This document shows positions 60,101-64,000 of a stretch of 64,000 nt of DNA, piece after piece. The stretch comes from Casuarius casuarius (taxonomy: Eukaryota; Chordata; Aves; Casuariiformes; Casuariidae). The position numbers and the translations under genes are program-made. The stretch spans positions 186,001 to 250,000 of the forward strand of contig PTFA01000337.1 in the NCBI GenBank assembly GCA_003342895.1. Reading direction: 5' to 3'. The notes under the pieces were generated by a model. It was given only the letters and a program-made list of their open reading frames with translations. It had not been told where the DNA came from and made no database searches. Positions within the stretch are counted from its first letter, which is position 1. The number at the start of each line of letters is the position of its first letter.

Positions 60101-61490
60101 CTTCTGAGACACACTAATTTTACCTAGAAGCTTACNGTCTGTATTACATCCACTCTTCTTCTTCCCACAGACAATAGGGCATTGTCCAAAACTGACCTAA
60201 TAACAGCAATAACTTTAAGTTAATCAGACATTTGTTGAAGTCAATAAGGGTGGAGGCTGCTTCTTCATGGTGCATGGTCTTCATGCTGCACAACGGACCG
60301 AGCCCGGTCAGAGGTGCTAGCTACCAGCGAGCTCCTGAGATGCCGAGGACAGTTGCTGCAGCAGCATTCATTTATTTCCTCATGAAGACATCTGACGTTT
60401 GTGTCTCTCCATACTTTTCTATTCCTGCTGGGTAGCTAAAAGTGTAAACTCAGCACAGTTAGTGCTCTTCTCTCACACACCAGGACAATACCATTAGTGT
60501 GTGAATGATGTATGAGGTGAGTGGATTCTGTGTCCCTCCCTTTTTGTTCAGGGGCTGATGGCGAGCCGTCCTGTCTCTCCTTCCTTCCCACAGTCCATTG
60601 CGGCTGTAATTCTTTGACCCTCACTCTTTGCAGTGCACTTCTATGAGGAAGTGCTTCCCCGTGGAGGTTGCAGAATTAGGCATAAGGCAGTAGCATACGA
60701 GAAATGANGTTCTTCTTGTAGACCGTGCAGGTCTGCAGGTCAAACACACTATTAATAATTCTCTGACTTTTTAAAAGCTGTATTTCCTCCATTTGTTAGC
60801 AACATAATTTGAAAGGTTTGTACAAGCCACTTAAAACAGCAGCTGAACAGAGGCATTTCAGCACTGTCCAATATTGATTTTTGTCTCTAACTCGCCTGTT
60901 GATAAGACTGGTTTCAATATCCTGTGAAGTTTAACTGAAGACATTTCCAATCTCAATAGCTCTGCATTGCCACTTGATACCATGAGCAAGCTAGAAGTAC
61001 TTTTTTTCATAACATGGTTTGGAAGTTCAAAGAGCAAGAGTGCCACAAAATCTCAACTGGGACCATTGCTGCCTGTGTGAAAGAGAGAAAGGCTGGGTGA
61101 GGAAGGAGTGGAGGTGGGATGGCGTGCAGAACCTCGCCACCAGGCTGGTCACCAAGCTGAACTTGTTCAAGAAAAAAAAAAAGAACACAGTATTGAGCTG
61201 GTACAGCAGATTATTCTGGCCTGGGAACAAGGAGCATCAAGCAACTTTAGTAAATTCAAAGAGCTAGTAGGTACACTCCCATGAAATTAAAGTCTAAAAG
61301 AAAAAAAATGGGGAAATTTAGTCAATTCTTAACCAAAATTAAGGACACAAATGTGAAATGTGAAAATGTGAAAAAAAATAAGCACAATAAACATTGATTT
61401 AACTAATCATGGGCCAGTGACTTGAAACTTAAGAAAGAAATTTCCCCACTGTAGAAATTTGGACAAATATTTAATGATGGGTATGGAAGT
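57130..61490. other. Non-coding stretch without recognised features
   Basis: Purine-rich, GC-moderate text at 57700-58170 and AT-rich text elsewhere. An A run lies near 61171-61181. No gene, RNA or named repeat is supported. Confidence 0.5.
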
Positions 61491-61499
61491 ATTGCACAA

Positions 61500-61975
61500 T
61501 GTTTGTGGGGACAACAGGCAAGGACAGCAAATGAGATTTCACTAGAAGGAAAAGAAAGGTGGTGAGGAAGTGGTCCATGTTTATACTAGAAGGATAAAAA
61601 GGCAAGGGAAGAACTGGTCTTCTACTTCGTGGGGAGGGAGGGAGGAACACAACTGAAAAACGGTGCTCAGAAGGCTGAAGTGCTTACAGCACTTTTTTCT
61701 TCACTTCATTAAAAGGGCTAAAATAATTCAGACTATACATAGACTTTAGAACTTATTAAGAACTTTGGCTAGAATAGAGTAGAAAAAAGAGGCTACACAG
61801 ATACATTATGGTTTCAAATCATGCGAGCCTGATAAAATTCACCCTGGAGTGCCCAGGGAATTGAGTAAAGCAATTTCACAGCCATGCTCAATTATCTTTG
61901 AGGACTGATGGAGGGTGAAGGAAGTTCCACGAGACTGGAAAATGACCTCTCAGGATCTCTCCCAGACAGGTTTAC
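61500..61975 (+). mobile_element. CR1-type LINE ORF2 fragment, reverse transcriptase region
   Basis: The stretch CTGATAAAATTCACCCTGG, GTGCCCAGGGAATTGAGTAAAGC, AATTATCTTTGAGGACTGATGG and GAAGTTCCACGAGACTGG reads in one frame as DKIHPGVPRELSKAI, then SIIF, a stop, then VPRDWK. This matches the start of the CR1 reverse transcriptase ('GPDGIHPRVLRELA...LSIIF...GEVP.DW'). Upstream, AGGCTGAAGTGCTTACAGCAC and TCTTCACTTCATTAAAAGGGC parallel the preceding part of the same old CR1 group. Stops and indels make it inactive. Confidence 0.7.
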
Positions 61976-62099
61976 CTTCCTGTAGGGAAGAAAAAACAAA
62001 GGGAAGACTATGACTTATTGATTCATAGTTCCTTCTTCGGGAAGCCACAAAGGCAAAGCAACTACTTGGTATTCTTCCTATAGGAGAAGCACAAAGTTT

Positions 62100-62345
62100 T
62101 AAGAATACTGNGTCAGACAGGATCAAATCAAAGGTCCATCTATCACAAAATTGTAGCCGGCAGCAGATACTGCTGTATCTTAAACAGGCAGACATGCACT
62201 GGCGTGGTCTCCCAACTCTTTAGCAATCAGAAGCTTAGAGAGTTACAGAGCGAGAGACACTGCATCTTTCCGTTGATAGTCCTCCATGACCTTTAATAGC
62301 CTTTACCAATTACTGATCAAGAGATCTTGAAAGTGCTCTCTTTAT
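62100..62345 (-). mobile_element. CR1 LINE 3' end, older subfamily
   Basis: AATACTGNGTCAGACAGG, AAATCAAAGGTCCATCTATC, GCCGGCAGCAGATACTG, CAATCAGAAGCTTAGAG and GATAGTCCTCCATGACC, then AATAGCCTTTACC, form the reverse of the old CR1 3' terminus ('GATGGACC...CTGACCCAGTAT'). It points toward the plus-strand CR1 fragment 125 bases to its left. Diverged and non-coding. Confidence 0.65.
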
Positions 62346-62349
62346 ACAT

Positions 62350-63135
62350 GAAATCAGAAAGGTAATACATAGAAATTTAAAACAGTCACATACATACTTT
62401 CTACTACTCTGCTTCTCAGTGAATATATATTTGTTCCCCACTTGGATATATTGTTATCAAACATACATACATTTATTTCATGAACAGTTAATCCTTGAGA
62501 AAAGCAATACCAAAATGTCAGGTTAGCTACTTGATATTATTTATATTCAAGTGCAGTTACTCTGGCTAGTTTGTCAGAAGTTGCTTTATGTTAGATTTGA
62601 ACCAAATTTATTTTAAGCTATAAAGAGACAAAACCCAATCTCCATTAGATGAATACACTGCAGCAGGAGAATAGTGATTAAAGGACTTTATTTACATTTC
62701 TAGAAGATCAACATCTTTTAGATACTTCTAATGGGAGGAATTGATTTTTTTTTTCCCCTCTACAAAAGGGACTTAATCAATTTTGCTTCTGGAAATGTTT
62801 TATTCAACAATAGCTAAATTTCCCTGCGTACAAATCTGTCACAGCAGAGACTATTATTGGAAAAGAGAAGCTTTTTGTGCTGATATAAAGATATGGGTTT
62901 TATTATTTGAAAAGAAGCCTATTGATTTTTTCAAACATTATAAAAAAGCTTACTATAACACAAATGCCTTAAAAGTGCAAATTCTTCCCCAAATTCCTGC
63001 AAGTATTAGCAAAAATTAATTTGGGTTNACTTGCTAGGAAATTTTTATGTTATTTTGTACCAGAAATTAAACTTCAATGGCATCCTTTCGGAAAAAAATT
63101 TTAAACATTTGCCAGTCCTTTCTGATTCATTTCTT
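62350..63135. other. AT-rich non-coding stretch
   Basis: No gene or repeat is recognised. A T run lies near 62743-62754. The 78-codon frame at 62783-63019 has no domain. Confidence 0.5.
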
Positions 63136-63137
63136 TT

Positions 63138-63330
63138 AGGGGCACCGTAATGATTAAGCTCTTCCTATACTGCTGGGCTGTGACTTAGAGGCCTTGGTTT
63201 TTGTTCTCAGCTCTCCTACTTGCTCTCTGGGTAATGGAGGCAAGCCATTTCATCTGTAAAATGGGAGCAGTATATGTTCCATAAAGTGCTTTGACATCTT
63301 AAGTGCAGGAGGCTTTATGTAAACATGACG
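63138..63330 (+). mobile_element. MIR SINE
   Basis: The core and tail of MIR are readable: GCTGTGACTTAGAGGCC, TCAGCTCTCCTACTTGCTCTC, GGCAAGCCATTTCATCTGTAAAATGGGAGCA, and then TAAAGTGCTTTGACATCTTAAG leading to a degraded terminus. The 'CATCTGTAAAATGGG' stretch is the most diagnostic part. It is an ancient non-autonomous element mobilised by L2-type LINEs, now inert. The 5' tRNA-like head is mostly lost. Confidence 0.75.
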
Positions 63331-63339
63331 TATCATGCC

Positions 63340-64000
63340 ACATGGTATCTCACTTCTTGAGTAGTTGCGTACATTCACATGGAAGCACTGGTTATTAGTA
63401 CAGCAAATACTGGGCTGCAGATTAAAAAAAAAAAAATTCTGTTAGATTGCAATGCCTTTATTCACAGTGATAAGCAAACACACGTGAAGTGCAACTCAAT
63501 TAATGGTAATACCTCAGAATAAATTCTGCTTAGTGTATGTAAAGGCAGAAAAATCTGTACATAAATGAGCAGAAAACTGCTTGCAAGTCTTTAATACAGC
63601 AAGGCTGCAAAAATATCTTAATTGTGGATTTGTATTGAAAATCTATTAAAAACATGCATTGTTCGGCTGAATTTCTAGAATGAGTACCACATTTATGTTT
63701 ATACAAAGAAATATTAACCCGGTTCATTTCAAAGAAGAGATTCTTGTCTTGTCTGTTTTTATGCTAATTTATAACAGCCACAATTTCATTTAAACTGATA
63801 AGAAAATTGGAGAAGTCTCACCTCCCTGCAGTCTACAAGATCCTTGACCTTGTCAGGACTTATGCACATGTGAAAAAAGGCCCTGTGAATATAATACGTT
63901 ATGATGAGTTCTTCAAAATGTAAAAAGATAAGATCAAAAAGAATCCTGTAAAAAACAGTAACAATGAATTCAGTGTTTGCTTTTAGTTAGAAAGCCTTCT
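63340..64000. other. AT-rich non-coding end of the window
   Basis: An A run lies at 63424-63435. CTTGTCAGGACTTATGCACATG near 63851-63872 might be a scrap of an old interspersed repeat. No gene is recognised. Confidence 0.45.

Noticed and set aside
61019..61267. 82-codon frame ending in a lysine run
   Set aside because: The lysines come from an A homopolymer, and the rest matches nothing I know.

Overview
This window looks like nuclear DNA of a bird, or less likely another sauropsid. The main evidence is the repeats. There are eight CR1 LINE fragments, three of which match the common avian CR1 3' end (two finish in the ATTCTATGAT-type tail). There is also at least one old MIR SINE, and several short repeat fragments of kinds I associate with bird and reptile genomes. 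The sequence is AT-rich with long non-coding stretches, and single N positions are scattered through it. I see no prokaryotic gene organisation, operon, CRISPR array, tRNA or rRNA gene.

I found no protein-coding gene I can support. The open frames (60-195 codons) lie scattered on both strands, show no recognisable family or domain outside transposon relics, and often overlap repeats or CpG-rich sequence. The window is best read as intergenic or deep-intronic DNA.

Layout. 1-2039: AT-rich, no gene. 2040-3220: two CpG-dense blocks, the best promoter candidate in the window. 3230-13090: non-coding, with AT-rich blocks that look like regulatory DNA, a short fold-back element near 11.3 kb and a possible MIR. 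13.1-13.5 kb and 28.4-28.65 kb: two minus-strand relics that look like pieces of an L1-type ORF2, unexpected in a CR1-dominated genome. 22.76-22.92 kb: a 127-base pure pyrimidine tract beside 34 bases of strictly alternating purine/pyrimidine. 27.3 kb: a small CpG cluster. 32.7-62.4 kb: all recognisable CR1 copies lie here, five on plus and three on minus; none is seen in the first 32 kb. 55.35 kb: a frameshifted remnant of a C2H2 zinc-finger gene. 63.14-63.33 kb: a clear MIR SINE.

The strongest leads are the CpG island pair, the two L1-like relics, the zinc-finger pseudogene, the pyrimidine/alternating tract, and the block near 18.4-18.6 kb with a perfect octamer, a SOX/TCF-type site and a TAATTA-type site. 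I did not find a convincing new biological system. All repeat names come from memory of family sequences; no search was run.
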